A stretch of 64,000 bases of DNA, from the NCBI GenBank assembly GCA_013204105.1, contig JABMOM010000045.1, positions 1 through 64,000 on the forward strand. Direction: 5' to 3'. This document shows positions 9,952 through 18,662 of this stretch, in pieces (the first letter of the stretch is position 1; every line of letters begins with the position of its first letter). The stretch comes from Flavobacteriales bacterium (GTDB taxonomy: Bacteria; Bacteroidota; Bacteroidia; Flavobacteriales_G; Salibacteraceae). A program made the translations under genes and the position numbers. The notes below the pieces were generated by a model, which did no database searches, was not told the DNA's origin, and worked only from the letters and a program-made list of their open reading frames with translations.

Positions 9952-10500
9952 TCAACCTCTCGGCTTCCATGGTATCTCTTCGGCCCCCAATTCCAGCGTG
10001 AGCATGCGAGATAAGACGAAAAAATAGTCAGAAAGTCTGTTCAAATAGCGTAAAATCAATGGATTGACATTCTCATTATCACTCAAAGCAGAGCACGAGC
10101 GCTCGGCCCTACGACAAACGGTCCGGCAAACGTGCGCAGCAGATACAGATGGATGACCGCCAGGAAGAACAAAGGAGCGCATCTCCGGCAATTTTTCCTC
10201 CATTGCATCCATGCGCTCTTCCAGGTAGCTTACATCACCTTCATTGATCATGGGCAATTCCATCTTATTTTTCACAGGATCGGCGGCAAGCTGAGACCCC
10301 AATGTAAAGAGCTCCTCTTGGATCTTGAGTAAATCACTGCGGTGCTTAGGGCCGATCAATCCATCGCGCAATGCGCCTATGAAGGCATTCAACTCATCCA
10401 CCGTTCCATAGGCCTCAATGCGGAGGTGGTGCTTGGCTAATCGCGTACCGCCCAATATGCCGGTAGTGCCTTGGTCGCCCTTCTTGGTATAGATCTTCAT
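9952..10500 (-). CDS. PduO/CobA-type cob(I)yrinic acid a,c-diamide adenosyltransferase
   Basis: A 182-residue ATP:cob(I)alamin adenosyltransferase. The N terminus MKIYTKKGDQGTTG is the family's ATP-binding start, so I begin at 10500 although the frame stays open to an ATG at 10602. Further signatures are EAYGTVDELNAFIG, VLPGGH...AHVCRTVCRRAER and LNRLSDYFFVLSR. It makes adenosylcobalamin from cobalamin, probably for a B12-dependent mutase elsewhere. No other cobalamin genes are nearby. The start region is divergent from the DMT exporter gene. Confidence 0.92.
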   Translation of the reverse strand: MKIYTKKGDQGTTGILGGTRLAKHHLRIEAYGTVDELNAFIGALRDGLIGPKHRSDLLKIQEELFTLGSQLAADPVKNKMELPMINEGDVSYLEERMDAMEEKLPEMRSFVLPGGHPSVSAAHVCRTVCRRAERSCSALSDNENVNPLILRYLNRLSDYFFVLSRMLTLELGAEEIPWKPRG

Positions 10501-10539
10501 GGTGTCAACATTAATGAAACTGCACGGTAATGCAAAGGT

Positions 10540-10547
10540 TACTTTTG
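10540..10547 (+). promoter_or_regulatory. Putative -7 box (TACTTTTG) for the DMT exporter
   Basis: TACTTTTG is a full match to TAnnTTTG, 22 bases before the TTG start at 10570. No TTTG at the -33 position, so support is partial. Confidence 0.4.
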
Positions 10548-10569
10548 AACGCAGAATCTGCGATAGCAA

Positions 10570-11484
10570 TTGAACATCAATTTCAGCAATAAAGTTGTCC
10601 AATGGGTGACACTTTCTCTACTTGCCATCACTTGGGGTAGTTCGTTCATTCTGATGAAAAAAGGCTTGATCTACTTCTCCCCACAAGAAGTAGCCGCCTA
10701 CCGGATCACGGCCGCAATGCTTGTTTTGCTTCCCTTTTCTCTTCCGAACCTAAAAATGCTCAAAGGAAATTTTTTTCCCCTTTTGGCGTCAGGATTGTTC
10801 GGAAATGGCATTCCAGCTTTTCTGTTTGCCATCGCACAAACCGAAATTCCAAGCTCGCTGAGCGGCATCTTAAATTCGCTTACCTCGCTGTTTACCCTCT
10901 TGATCGGCATCCTGTTTTTCCGAGTCGCTGCCGTCCGTTTTCAGATTGCAGGGGTGGTGGTTGCTTTGATCGGCGCCTTGGGGTTGATCGGTTTTGCCAC
11001 GCTCATGGATTTTGGAATTTACGGCAAATACGCCACCTTGGTCATCATCGCCGCGGGCTGCTATGGCATCGCCGTGAACATCATCAAATTTTACTTGCAC
11101 GACGTCAAGCCCGCGCACATCACCTCTTTGTCTTTTTTACTCATCGGCCCTGGTGTCGCGATTTATCTCTTGACAGGGACTGAACTAGTGGAAAAAGTTA
11201 CCAGCGTGCCTGGGGCATGGTTAGGCTTGTTTTATCTCTCTCTCTTGGGAATTGTAGGAACGGCCATTGCTGTGATCATATTCAATCGTCTGATAAAGGA
11301 GACCACGGCCGTATTCGCTAGCTCAGTCACCTACTTGATTCCCGTGGTCGCAGTAGCGTGGGGCTTATTTGACGGCGAAACCATCGACCTAGAACAAGTC
11401 CTGTTCATGGTTTTGATCCTGGTGGGTATTTTCCTGATCAATAGCAGTGCGCCAGGACGTTTTTTCAATAGAATCTTCCGCTAG
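10570..11484 (+). CDS. EamA/DMT superfamily transporter
   Basis: A 304-residue inner-membrane protein with ten hydrophobic segments arranged as two EamA repeats; the first repeat has ITWGSSFILMKKGL and the second YLIPVVAVAWGLFDGE. Such proteins export amino acids or small metabolites; the substrate is unknown. The only start that keeps the first membrane segment intact is TTG at 10570; the next in-frame ATG lies after residue 28, inside the first helix region. It is divergent from the adenosyltransferase gene and followed after 18 bases by a small membrane-protein gene. Confidence 0.85.
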   Translation: MNINFSNKVVQWVTLSLLAITWGSSFILMKKGLIYFSPQEVAAYRITAAMLVLLPFSLPNLKMLKGNFFPLLASGLFGNGIPAFLFAIAQTEIPSSLSGILNSLTSLFTLLIGILFFRVAAVRFQIAGVVVALIGALGLIGFATLMDFGIYGKYATLVIIAAGCYGIAVNIIKFYLHDVKPAHITSLSFLLIGPGVAIYLLTGTELVEKVTSVPGAWLGLFYLSLLGIVGTAIAVIIFNRLIKETTAVFASSVTYLIPVVAVAWGLFDGETIDLEQVLFMVLILVGIFLINSSAPGRFFNRIFR

Positions 11485-11502
11485 CACTGTGTACCTTTCC
11501 GC

Positions 11503-11796
11503 ATGAAATTGAAACGCGTGTTCATCATTATTGGTGCTTCATTGCTCTTGCTCGAAGCCCTCTGCTTCATCCTCGCTCCTGCAGCACAAACAGAACCTGC
11601 TGCACTCTTGGTAAATCTTGAATACATGCCCTATATGTTAGCAGCGATGACCATTTCATTCGTAGCTTTCTTTACCCTGTTATTTGCGCTTATACTCTTC
11701 ATTTTACGCGGGGCCATCAAGCAAAACTTGTTTGGCATGTTCCTGATGCTGGTAGCATTTGTACTTCCTATTGGCCTTTACTATGCTCTGTATTAG
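11503..11796 (+). CDS. Small four-helix membrane protein, unknown function
   Basis: A 97-residue hydrophobic protein with an N-terminal signal-anchor-like helix, then helices around residues 45-65 and 70-95. I recognise no family. TACCTTTC sits three bases upstream of the ATG and may be a promoter box, or the gene may be cotranscribed with the exporter 18 bases upstream. Its 3' end overlaps the convergent GT-C-like gene by 29 bases. Confidence 0.6.
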   Translation: MKLKRVFIIIGASLLLLEALCFILAPAAQTEPAALLVNLEYMPYMLAAMTISFVAFFTLLFALILFILRGAIKQNLFGMFLMLVAFVLPIGLYYALY

Positions 11797-13597
11797 TCAA
11801 CTCTGTTACCCACAAATTGTCAACGTAAATTACGTTCATCTTTTGAGAGTTCTTCCACAGATATAAAGAACATCCATTCGTTAGAAACTCTTTAGGAATA
11901 GTGCTCGTCATTTGGTGTTGCGCCCATTCATTTCCATCAGAATGTAGCAATATTTGAGCGCCTTTCCAAAGGGACTTATCCTTGTTCTCAAGCACCCAAT
12001 AAATAGTGTCAGGATAATCCGATAAAAAATCAAAACTTACTGAAACCGGCATGTCACCTTCTCGAATCTTAGAGTTTACCTCTAACTGATTTCCAAAGCG
12101 CGAGATATCCGTAATCACATTTGAATACCTTCCAGACTTTACCTTTTGGCTAGATAGAGATTGTGGAAGGGATCGATGATTGTAGTATTCGAAGTCACAC
12201 CCAATTGAAAGTTCATCACTTCTTGACCCTGTTGTTTGGCAATAATCATCAGGTTCCTCAAAAAACGCGACCCTTCGAGAGCCTAGGACTAAATGTTCAC
12301 CTTTACTTAGTCCATAACTTACACGTTCACGATCTGTGTAAAGCGACTTGTTTTTCTCCCCATAAAACATATGCGCCGTGTGAAATAGAGCCCCCAAGAA
12401 TAAGATCCATGCGAACCCATAACCAAGCTTCCAGTTTTTCCATTTCACTTCTAACAAATGAAGCGTGATAGTCAGTACAAGAGGAAATGCGAAATAAAAA
12501 GTATACGAAATGGGCGGTTTGACTGAGAACAAATAACTTGAAAAAATGATGGCCATAGAAATGAGTACAACTTTTCTCAGCTTCACCCCCCACCTACCTT
12601 TTAGTGCAATTAAAGTGCCTATAGAATAGAGGGAATGAAACGCGCTAATAAAGACCAATAACGCAGCTAGTGGCAAAAGAAAGTATTGATGCTCCACCTG
12701 TCCAAGCAACAATTCTATATGGGACGAATAGCGGGCAATTTCAAACGTACCCATTGAAAAAAAACGCCATATAAACTGAGGCGCTAACAGTATATTACTC
12801 GGATTAAAAACAATGTTCGATTCAGTGCCTCCAAACGGGCTATCTAGCATCCACTCAAACGTTGGTATCAACGTCAGAATAGGAATACTCGCACCAATCA
12901 AAAAAAACACGACGTCTTTGCGAAATCGCTTCCAATCTTCTAGGTCAAGAATAAACAACCAAAGACCGAATGGGCCAATCAGCACCCAAGACATGTGGAT
13001 TTGAAACATCCATGTGAGGCTAAACCCCATCAATCCATAAGCCAATGATCGTCCAATCAATGGTTTTTCATACATACCAACTCGGTCCAGGAAAGGAATA
13101 AAGAATAAAATAGCCCCTACAAGAACATACGACGTGTTTATAACATGGGTGGAAAAATGAAGAACCCAAGGCATCGTCAATACATAGGTCCTAATAAACC
13201 ATTTCGGGAGTCCTGGCATCCTTTTCTCCAGAACCCAAATTAAGAATAACAAAACGCTAAAAGTGAGCAGATTGAGAAACAGAATCGGAGCCTCTGGAAT
13301 CAGCAATAAATTAAGAGGGAAGGCGATTAATGTTGCCATAAGCCCTCCTGGGATCCTCGACTGTACTTTGTACATAGAATCAGGACCCCATGCTGGCCAG
13401 AATTCCGAAGAAAATGCCTTCACTCCGATCAGGTAGCACTGAATCTCATCCGTATCCCAAAATTTTTCCGTTAAGCCATAGATGGTTCGAAAGAAAAAGA
13501 AAGCAATCATCAGTGCGTACATGCGCATAGGTTTCGCAAATGCCCAGCTCAAAACATCCCTTGGGAAGCCCCATAATCTTTTAGCTCGTCCTCTCAT
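11768..13597 (-). CDS. GT-C-like integral membrane protein, possible mannosyl-type glycosyltransferase
   Basis: A 609-residue protein with about ten to twelve membrane helices in residues 25-430, then a roughly 170-residue extracytoplasmic C-terminal region that looks beta-rich (GNQLEVNSKIREGDMPVSVSF and YWVLENKDK-type strands). The first loop has WDTDEIQCYLIG, which fits the acidic loop-1 motif of GT-C glycosyltransferases. I find no specific family match. Base composition is visibly more AT-rich than the flanks (many A/T runs), suggesting transfer or relaxed codon use. It is convergent with and overlaps the small membrane gene at 11503-11796. Confidence 0.6.
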   Translation of the reverse strand: MRGRAKRLWGFPRDVLSWAFAKPMRMYALMIAFFFFRTIYGLTEKFWDTDEIQCYLIGVKAFSSEFWPAWGPDSMYKVQSRIPGGLMATLIAFPLNLLLIPEAPILFLNLLTFSVLLFLIWVLEKRMPGLPKWFIRTYVLTMPWVLHFSTHVINTSYVLVGAILFFIPFLDRVGMYEKPLIGRSLAYGLMGFSLTWMFQIHMSWVLIGPFGLWLFILDLEDWKRFRKDVVFFLIGASIPILTLIPTFEWMLDSPFGGTESNIVFNPSNILLAPQFIWRFFSMGTFEIARYSSHIELLLGQVEHQYFLLPLAALLVFISAFHSLYSIGTLIALKGRWGVKLRKVVLISMAIIFSSYLFSVKPPISYTFYFAFPLVLTITLHLLEVKWKNWKLGYGFAWILFLGALFHTAHMFYGEKNKSLYTDRERVSYGLSKGEHLVLGSRRVAFFEEPDDYCQTTGSRSDELSIGCDFEYYNHRSLPQSLSSQKVKSGRYSNVITDISRFGNQLEVNSKIREGDMPVSVSFDFLSDYPDTIYWVLENKDKSLWKGAQILLHSDGNEWAQHQMTSTIPKEFLTNGCSLYLWKNSQKMNVIYVDNLWVTELTNTEHSKGQ

Positions 13598-13637
13598 TCT
13601 GTGTTCTCCAAGCTTCTAATATCTCAAAATATACCAA

Positions 13638-13865
13638 TCATTGATAACTGATGATCGTCGCAAACATAACCATCACTCCAATCGTACCCCACCATTCACG
13701 CTCTGGAATTCTACGACCAACAGGCCATGTGATAAACCCGCAGAGCAACGGGAAGCCAAAGAAACCAATCGCCGTAAACACCTGTGAGAATGGCCAATGC
13801 TGAATGCGAAACAACACCCCCAGCAATCCGATCAGCGCCAGAAGAATTAGTCCTATGGTGTTCAA
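13638..13865 (-). CDS. Small membrane protein with a GldL-like helical hairpin
   Basis: A 75-residue protein with three hydrophobic segments. GVLFRIQHWPFSQV resembles the GALFKIQHWPGA-type segment that follows the first helix in GldL and related Bacteroidota membrane proteins. It is far too short to be GldL itself and lacks the cytoplasmic domain. Function unknown. It lies 40 bases upstream of the GT-C-like gene on the same strand, so the two may be cotranscribed, and it is divergent from rplU. Confidence 0.6.
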   Translation of the reverse strand: MNTIGLILLALIGLLGVLFRIQHWPFSQVFTAIGFFGFPLLCGFITWPVGRRIPEREWWGTIGVMVMFATIISYQ

Positions 13866-13901
13866 TGTTTTACGCCTAACTTGATCTTATTCACAATACA
13901 G

Positions 13902-13932
13902 TTTGTTGATAATTCCAAAAGCATTACTTTTG
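13902..13932 (+). promoter_or_regulatory. rplU promoter (TTTG-N19-TACTTTTG)
   Basis: TTTG at 13902-13905, exactly 19 bases of spacer, then TACTTTTG at 13925-13932: a perfect match to the Bacteroidota consensus. The predicted leader before the rplU ATG (13961) is about 20-25 bases. The best promoter in the window, as expected for ribosomal protein genes. Confidence 0.8.
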
Positions 13933-13960
13933 CGCCCCTTTTACAAGTAAAATCAAAGCT

Positions 13961-14536
13961 ATGTACGCAATTGTAGATATAGCAGGGCAACAATTCAAAG
14001 TTGAAAAAGACCAGAAGGTTTACGTTCACCGATTGGATGCCGAGGCAGGAAACAAGGTTCAGTTTGACCGTGTGCTCCTCATCGACGACAACGGGAATAT
14101 AAACATCGGCGCCCCAGCTATCAACGGTGCAGCAGTTAATGCAACCGTTTTAGAACACCTTAAAGGTGACAAAGTAATCGTCTTCAAGAAGAAGCGAAGA
14201 AAAGGTTACAAGAAGAAGAATGGACACCGTCAGTATTTGACAGAGATCCAGATCAACGACATCGTAGCGAGCGGTGCAAAGCCAGTGGCTAAAGCTGAGA
14301 AGGCTGCACCGAAGGCGGAGGCTAAGAAGGAGGATGCTCCTAAGGCTGAAGTAAAGAAAGAAACAGCTCCTAAGGCAGAAGCCAAAAAGGAAGCTCCAAA
14401 AGCTGAGGCAAAGAAAGAAGCATCGGAAGATCTCGCTTCTATGACCGTAGCTCAACTCAAAGAAATGGCAAAAGTCAAAGGCATCTCTGGAATTTCTTCC
14501 ATGAAGAAGGCCGATTTGATCGACGCCCTGAAATAA
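13961..14536 (+). CDS. rplU: 50S ribosomal protein L21 with long C-terminal extension
   Basis: Residues 1 to about 103 are canonical L21 (MYAIVDIAGQQFKVEKDQ ... KKKRRKGYKKKNGHRQYLTEIQI), which binds 23S rRNA domain II. The protein then continues to 191 residues instead of the usual 100-105: a Lys-Ala-Glu repeat region (four to five KAEAKKE-like units, residues about 110-155) and a folded-looking end (SMTVAQLKEMAK-KGISG...KKADLIDALK) that resembles a SAP or Rho-N helix-loop-helix. The extension may bind RNA or partners (inference). rpmA follows after 20 bases. Confidence 0.95.
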   Translation: MYAIVDIAGQQFKVEKDQKVYVHRLDAEAGNKVQFDRVLLIDDNGNINIGAPAINGAAVNATVLEHLKGDKVIVFKKKRRKGYKKKNGHRQYLTEIQINDIVASGAKPVAKAEKAAPKAEAKKEDAPKAEVKKETAPKAEAKKEAPKAEAKKEASEDLASMTVAQLKEMAKVKGISGISSMKKADLIDALK

Positions 14537-14556
14537 TTCGAAAAGACTAGGAAAGC

Positions 14557-14820
14557 ATGGCACACAAAAAAGGTGTAGGTAGTTCCAAGAACGGACGCGA
14601 ATCAGCAAGTAAACGACTCGGAGTAAAGATCTTCGGAGGTCAGGCAGCCATTGCGGGGAACATCATCGTTCGCCAGCGAGGCACACAACATCACCCAGGT
14701 GAGAATGTAGGTATGGGCAAGGACCACACCCTCTTCGCGCTTATGGATGGTGTAGTTCAATTCAGAAAAAGAGGCGGCGACAAGTCATTCGTATCTGTCC
14801 AACCATTGGCAGAGAAGTAA
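14557..14820 (+). CDS. rpmA: 50S ribosomal protein L27
   Basis: An 87-residue L27 starting [16 protein letters not shown] with the typical GG(D/Q)[14 protein letters not shown] and [17 protein letters not shown] motifs. L27 reaches toward the peptidyl-transferase centre. There is no Firmicutes-type N-terminal prepeptide. Same transcript as rplU, ended by the terminator at 14845. Confidence 0.98.
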   Translation: MAHKKGVGSSKNGRESASKRLGVKIFGGQAAIAGNIIVRQRGTQHHPGENVGMGKDHTLFALMDGVVQFRKRGGDKSFVSVQPLAEK

Positions 14821-14844
14821 ACCGCTGTTAAATCATAACAAAGG

Positions 14845-14879
14845 TCCCGATCTTGCCTCTGGCAAATCGGGATTTTTTG
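14845..14879 (+). terminator. Rho-independent terminator of rplU-rpmA
   Basis: TCCCGAT pairs with ATCGGGA, with an inner TTGCC-TCT-GGCAA stem, followed by TTTTTTG. A strong intrinsic terminator 24 bases after the rpmA stop. Confidence 0.9.
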
Positions 14880-14923
14880 TGTTGTTTCGTTTCGTAATTC
14901 ATTTGAAATAGCTCCGCTCAACC

Positions 14924-16192
14924 ATGTTACACATCGCACACATCAGGGAAAACCGTCAAGCAGTCATAGATGCCCTGAAGAAGAGAAACATCGATGCGGC
15001 AGCGGTCGTTGATGAAGTGCTTGACGTTGACGAACAACGCAGAAGCACGCAACAAGCCCTGGATGGCAACCTCGCTGAAGCCAAGAAAGTTGCCGCCGAG
15101 ATCGGCATGCTCTTCAAGCAAGGAAAAACGGATGAGGCCAATGCAGCTCGAGCGCGCACCGGTGACCTCAAGCAGTTGAACCAAGAACTTGACGGAAAGC
15201 TAAAAGAGCTGGAACTGAAAATGACATCCCTTCTGTCTAGCATTCCGAACACCCCCCACGAAAGTGTCCCCGCTGGAAAAGACAGCGAAGACAATGAAGT
15301 AGTGCGCACGCACGGTGAAGCTACCCCCCTCGCACACAAGACCCCACATTGGGAGTTGACTACCCGCTATGGACTCATCGATTTTGAAACAGGCGTCAAG
15401 ATCACTGGCGCCGGATTCCCGATTTATACCGGAAAAGGAGCAAAGCTGCAACGCGCCCTCATCCAATTTTTCCTCGATGAAGCCGAAGCCGCAGGCTTTA
15501 CGGAAGTCATTCCACCGTTGTTGATCAACGCCGCATCTGGATTCGGCACAGGTCAGCTGCCCGATAAGGATGGCCAGATGTATCACGCCACAGAAGACGA
15601 CCTTTTCTTGATCCCAACGGCAGAAGTACCCATCACGAATATGTACCGGGATGAAATGATCGACGAAGACCGTTTGCCGATCAAGAACGCAGGTTATACC
15701 CCTTGTTTCCGAAGAGAAGCCGGGTCTTATGGAAAAGATGTGCGCGGACTAAACCGCCTGCATCAATTTGACAAAGTAGAGATCGTACAGATCCAAAAGC
15801 CCGAACTTTCCTACGCGACGCTAGAGCTGATGGTAACGCACGTTGAAAGCCTGCTGCAAAAACTTGAATTGCCCTACCGCGTACTCCGACTCTGCGGCGG
15901 CGATATGGGATTTACCTCCGCCTTAACCTTCGACTTAGAAGTGTTCTCAGGCGGTCAAGACCGCTGGTTGGAAGTGAGTTCTGTATCGAATTTCGAGACT
16001 TACCAGGCGAACCGAATGAAGTTGAGGATCAAACGAAAAGACGGCAAAAAGGAATTGGCACACACCCTCAATGGAAGCGCGCTGGCATTGCCAAGAATCA
16101 TGGCCGCTCTGCTAGAGAACAACTATGACGGAGAACAAATTCGCATTCCTTCCGTATTAGTACCTTACACCAAATTCGACTCCATCCAATGA
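14924..16192 (+). CDS. serS: Seryl-tRNA synthetase
   Basis: A 422-residue class II synthetase that charges tRNA-Ser and tRNA-Sec-type acceptors. The N-terminal long coiled-coil arm (residues about 30-105) binds the tRNA variable arm. Class II motifs are visible: motif 1 near GFTEVIPPLLI, motif 2 PCFRREAGSYGKDVRGLNRLHQFDKVE-like (about residue 265) and motif 3 LNGSALALPRIMAALLEN near the end. Full length for the family. The terminal TGA overlaps the next ATG (ATGA), coupling serS to a lipoprotein gene. Confidence 0.98.
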   Translation: MLHIAHIRENRQAVIDALKKRNIDAAAVVDEVLDVDEQRRSTQQALDGNLAEAKKVAAEIGMLFKQGKTDEANAARARTGDLKQLNQELDGKLKELELKMTSLLSSIPNTPHESVPAGKDSEDNEVVRTHGEATPLAHKTPHWELTTRYGLIDFETGVKITGAGFPIYTGKGAKLQRALIQFFLDEAEAAGFTEVIPPLLINAASGFGTGQLPDKDGQMYHATEDDLFLIPTAEVPITNMYRDEMIDEDRLPIKNAGYTPCFRREAGSYGKDVRGLNRLHQFDKVEIVQIQKPELSYATLELMVTHVESLLQKLELPYRVLRLCGGDMGFTSALTFDLEVFSGGQDRWLEVSSVSNFETYQANRMKLRIKRKDGKKELAHTLNGSALALPRIMAALLENNYDGEQIRIPSVLVPYTKFDSIQ

Positions 16193-16761
16193 GGACTTTC
16201 GCCCTTCTTCTAACCTCCATCTCGCTCGCTGCGTCTCTTGTATCGTGCAATCAGCAGGTCAAGGAAGAGCGACTTCAGCGCGTCGATAGCTTGGGAATTC
16301 ACCTGAATTTTGTTGCTGAAACCTTGCATGATTTTGATTCCGTCATGCTCATGAATCGCATCGGCGACGTCGATCGGACCAGCACTTGGGTGTACGACAA
16401 TGTTACCGATACCCTTGATCGCAAACCAGGGATTGCTTTTGGCGATTTCCAAAGAACCAAGAAATACTTGACGCAAGCACTCACGCGTTATGGCGAAGTG
16501 AGTAGAGAATTACGCTACAGTGAACAGCAACTCGAAAACCTGCGCAAGGATGTGAAGGAGAGTTTTTACAGTGAAGCAGAATTCGCAGGATACTTCAAGA
16601 CCGAATCGCGCTCCATTGGCAACTTGGTCAATGCCACGGATGAGTTAAAGGAAAAATACGACTCAAGCAATGGTCAGTACACCGCGCTTAAGCCAATGCT
16701 AAACGAAATCGTGGACTCCATAAAATCGGTGATTTATGCTCCTGGGTCGGGCACTCGATAG
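16189..16761 (+). CDS. Putative lipoprotein of unknown function
   Basis: A 190-residue protein with a lipoprotein signal (lipobox SLVSC, Cys at about residue 20) followed by a mostly helical, charged chain; residues about 85-170 look coiled-coil (REL-YSEQQLENLRKDVKE). No family recognised. The ATG overlaps the serS stop by four bases and its own 3' end overlaps the TPR gene by 26 bases, so the three are probably translated from one mRNA. Envelope anchoring is predicted; function is not. Confidence 0.75.
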   Translation: MRTFALLLTSISLAASLVSCNQQVKEERLQRVDSLGIHLNFVAETLHDFDSVMLMNRIGDVDRTSTWVYDNVTDTLDRKPGIAFGDFQRTKKYLTQALTRYGEVSRELRYSEQQLENLRKDVKESFYSEAEFAGYFKTESRSIGNLVNATDELKEKYDSSNGQYTALKPMLNEIVDSIKSVIYAPGSGTR

Positions 16762-18586
16762 AGCCTTCCTCACAGGAGTGTTCATCCTGGTCGGAAGCAT
16801 TCTTCAAGCGCAAGGAACGACGGATGAGCAGCTTGCCGCACACTATTTCAGGGAAGGAGATTTCGACAAAGCCGTCATTTACTATGAACGGCTCTACGGC
16901 ACTCGGCCAACGGACGACCACTACAACTATTATTTCAACTGCCTATTGGCACTCGAGGAGTGGAAAGAGGCAGAGAAATTAGCGGAAGAGCAGTCGAGAA
17001 TGCATCCCGCGATTTACCGTTATCGGGTAGACGTCGGCAAAGTATTCCAGCGACAAGGGAACGACGACAAGGCTGCAAAGCATTTTCAAAAGATCATCAA
17101 GACAACGTCAAAAGCATCCGTAAACCAGGTGCTTGACCTTGGGAAAGCATTCTCGGAGATCAACGAAGATGCCTTGGCATTGGAAGTCTATTACCAAGCC
17201 CGAAAGGAAATGGGCAACTCCTATCCCTTCCACTTTCAAATTGCTCAGGTCTTAGGTCAACGAGGCGATATAGAAGGGATGATCAACGAGTACCTCGATG
17301 TGCTCCAAGTCAGCGAGGGCTACCTGCAAAGCGTCCAGAACACGCTCAACCGCGTCATCGGTTTTGATGAGGAAAACAAATACAGTGAGGTGCTCGAACA
17401 ACAACTGATGCTAAGAGTGCAGCGCGATCCTGAATCCGATGTCTATGCCCAGATGCTCATCTGGATGTTGATGGAGCAGAACAAATTCGATGCGGCCATG
17501 ATACAGGTTCAAGCATTGGACAAACGAAACCGCGAAGATGGCCAGCGCGTCCTCAACTTAGCGAAGACAGCGCTGAACAACTACAAGTACAATGTTGCCA
17601 TAAGTGGTTATGACTACGTGAAGGCAAAAGGCCCAGGGAATTACTACTATGTGGAGTCTACCATCGGGCTGCTCCGCGCTCAAAATGATAAGGTGACACA
17701 AGGGGCGTACTCCGCCGAAACGATCCAATTGCTAACCGCAGACTATGCTTCAACGCTGAATGAGTTCGGCCGTCAGCCCTCCACTTGGGAGATCGTACGC
17801 GACTATGCGCATGTGAAGGCGTTCTATGAAAGCAAGTACTCTTCCACGGCCATTGCTGAATCAGTAGCCCTCTTGAAGAATGGTCTGTTGATCCCCAGAT
17901 TGAACGAACAACAATTGGCAGAGCTCAAAATCAAACTCGCAGACATCTACGTGCTCGCAGGATACATTTGGGATGCCTCCATCTTATACGGACAGGTCGA
18001 AAAACGCTTCAAGTACGACGAGCTCGGATTTGAAGCCAAGCTCAAGAACGCCAAGGTGTTTTACTATTCCGGAGATTTCGGTTGGGCACAAGCGCAATTG
18101 GATGTCCTCAAAGGAAGCACGTCCAAACTTATCGCGAATGATGCATTGGAGCTCTCCATCTTCATATCTGAAAATACGGGCTTGGATACCACTACCGAGG
18201 CGTTGAGCGTCTTTGCCAAATCCGAGTTGATGCTTGCGCAGCATAAATATGACAGCTCGCTCTATATGCTCGAGCTGATCGAATCCAATTTTCCAGGGCA
18301 CGCCCTTTCGGATAATATTCTTTTTCAACGCGCTCGAATCGCGGAAGAACAGGGTGAACACCAGAAGGCAATCGACAACTACCTCAGGGTACAGGAAGTG
18401 TATGCAAGTGACATCCTCGCGGACAATGCGCTCATCGCAGTGGGTAAGTTGTATGAGGGCGCGCTCAAAGACAACAACAAGGCAATGGAGATCTACCAGC
18501 AGATCCTAACCGAATACCCAGGGAGTCTTTTCGTGGTAGAAGCACGCAAACGATTCAGGAGTCTTCGCGGAGACTTCATTCCGTAA
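16736..18586 (+). CDS. Secreted/periplasmic tetratricopeptide-repeat protein
   Basis: A 616-residue protein. Its short signal peptide (hydrophobic FLTGVFILVGSILQAQ) predicts export to the periplasm. The mature chain is built of TPR-like helical pairs throughout, clearest near residues 30-60 (HYFREGDFDKAVIYYERLYG), 105-150 and 530-610 (AEEQGEHQKAIDNYLRVQEVY; NNKAMEIYQQILTEYPGS). Such proteins are scaffolds for envelope complexes, including gliding and T9SS accessory factors. The start overlaps the preceding lipoprotein gene, suggesting the two form a complex (inference). Specific partner unknown. Confidence 0.8.
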   Translation: MLLGRALDRAFLTGVFILVGSILQAQGTTDEQLAAHYFREGDFDKAVIYYERLYGTRPTDDHYNYYFNCLLALEEWKEAEKLAEEQSRMHPAIYRYRVDVGKVFQRQGNDDKAAKHFQKIIKTTSKASVNQVLDLGKAFSEINEDALALEVYYQARKEMGNSYPFHFQIAQVLGQRGDIEGMINEYLDVLQVSEGYLQSVQNTLNRVIGFDEENKYSEVLEQQLMLRVQRDPESDVYAQMLIWMLMEQNKFDAAMIQVQALDKRNREDGQRVLNLAKTALNNYKYNVAISGYDYVKAKGPGNYYYVESTIGLLRAQNDKVTQGAYSAETIQLLTADYASTLNEFGRQPSTWEIVRDYAHVKAFYESKYSSTAIAESVALLKNGLLIPRLNEQQLAELKIKLADIYVLAGYIWDASILYGQVEKRFKYDELGFEAKLKNAKVFYYSGDFGWAQAQLDVLKGSTSKLIANDALELSIFISENTGLDTTTEALSVFAKSELMLAQHKYDSSLYMLELIESNFPGHALSDNILFQRARIAEEQGEHQKAIDNYLRVQEVYASDILADNALIAVGKLYEGALKDNNKAMEIYQQILTEYPGSLFVVEARKRFRSLRGDFIP

Positions 18587-18621
18587 CTTACCTTTCATTG
18601 TTAGTTACTTTCCTTTTGACA

Positions 18622-18653
18622 ATTGGGCCAGCCTTTGCTTTTAGCTAGCTTCG
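18622..18653 (+). promoter_or_regulatory. Putative ftsX promoter
   Basis: ATTG at 18622-18625, about 20 bases of spacer, then TAGCTTCG (one mismatch to TAnnTTTG) at 18646-18653, nine bases before the ftsX ATG. This implies a very short leader. Confidence 0.5.
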
Positions 18654-18662
18654 TCTTTACTT

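Noticed and set aside
9952-10602. 34-residue N-terminal extension of the cobalamin adenosyltransferase
   Set aside because: The family begins at MKIYTKKGDQG; the extension overlaps the divergent exporter's promoter and start.
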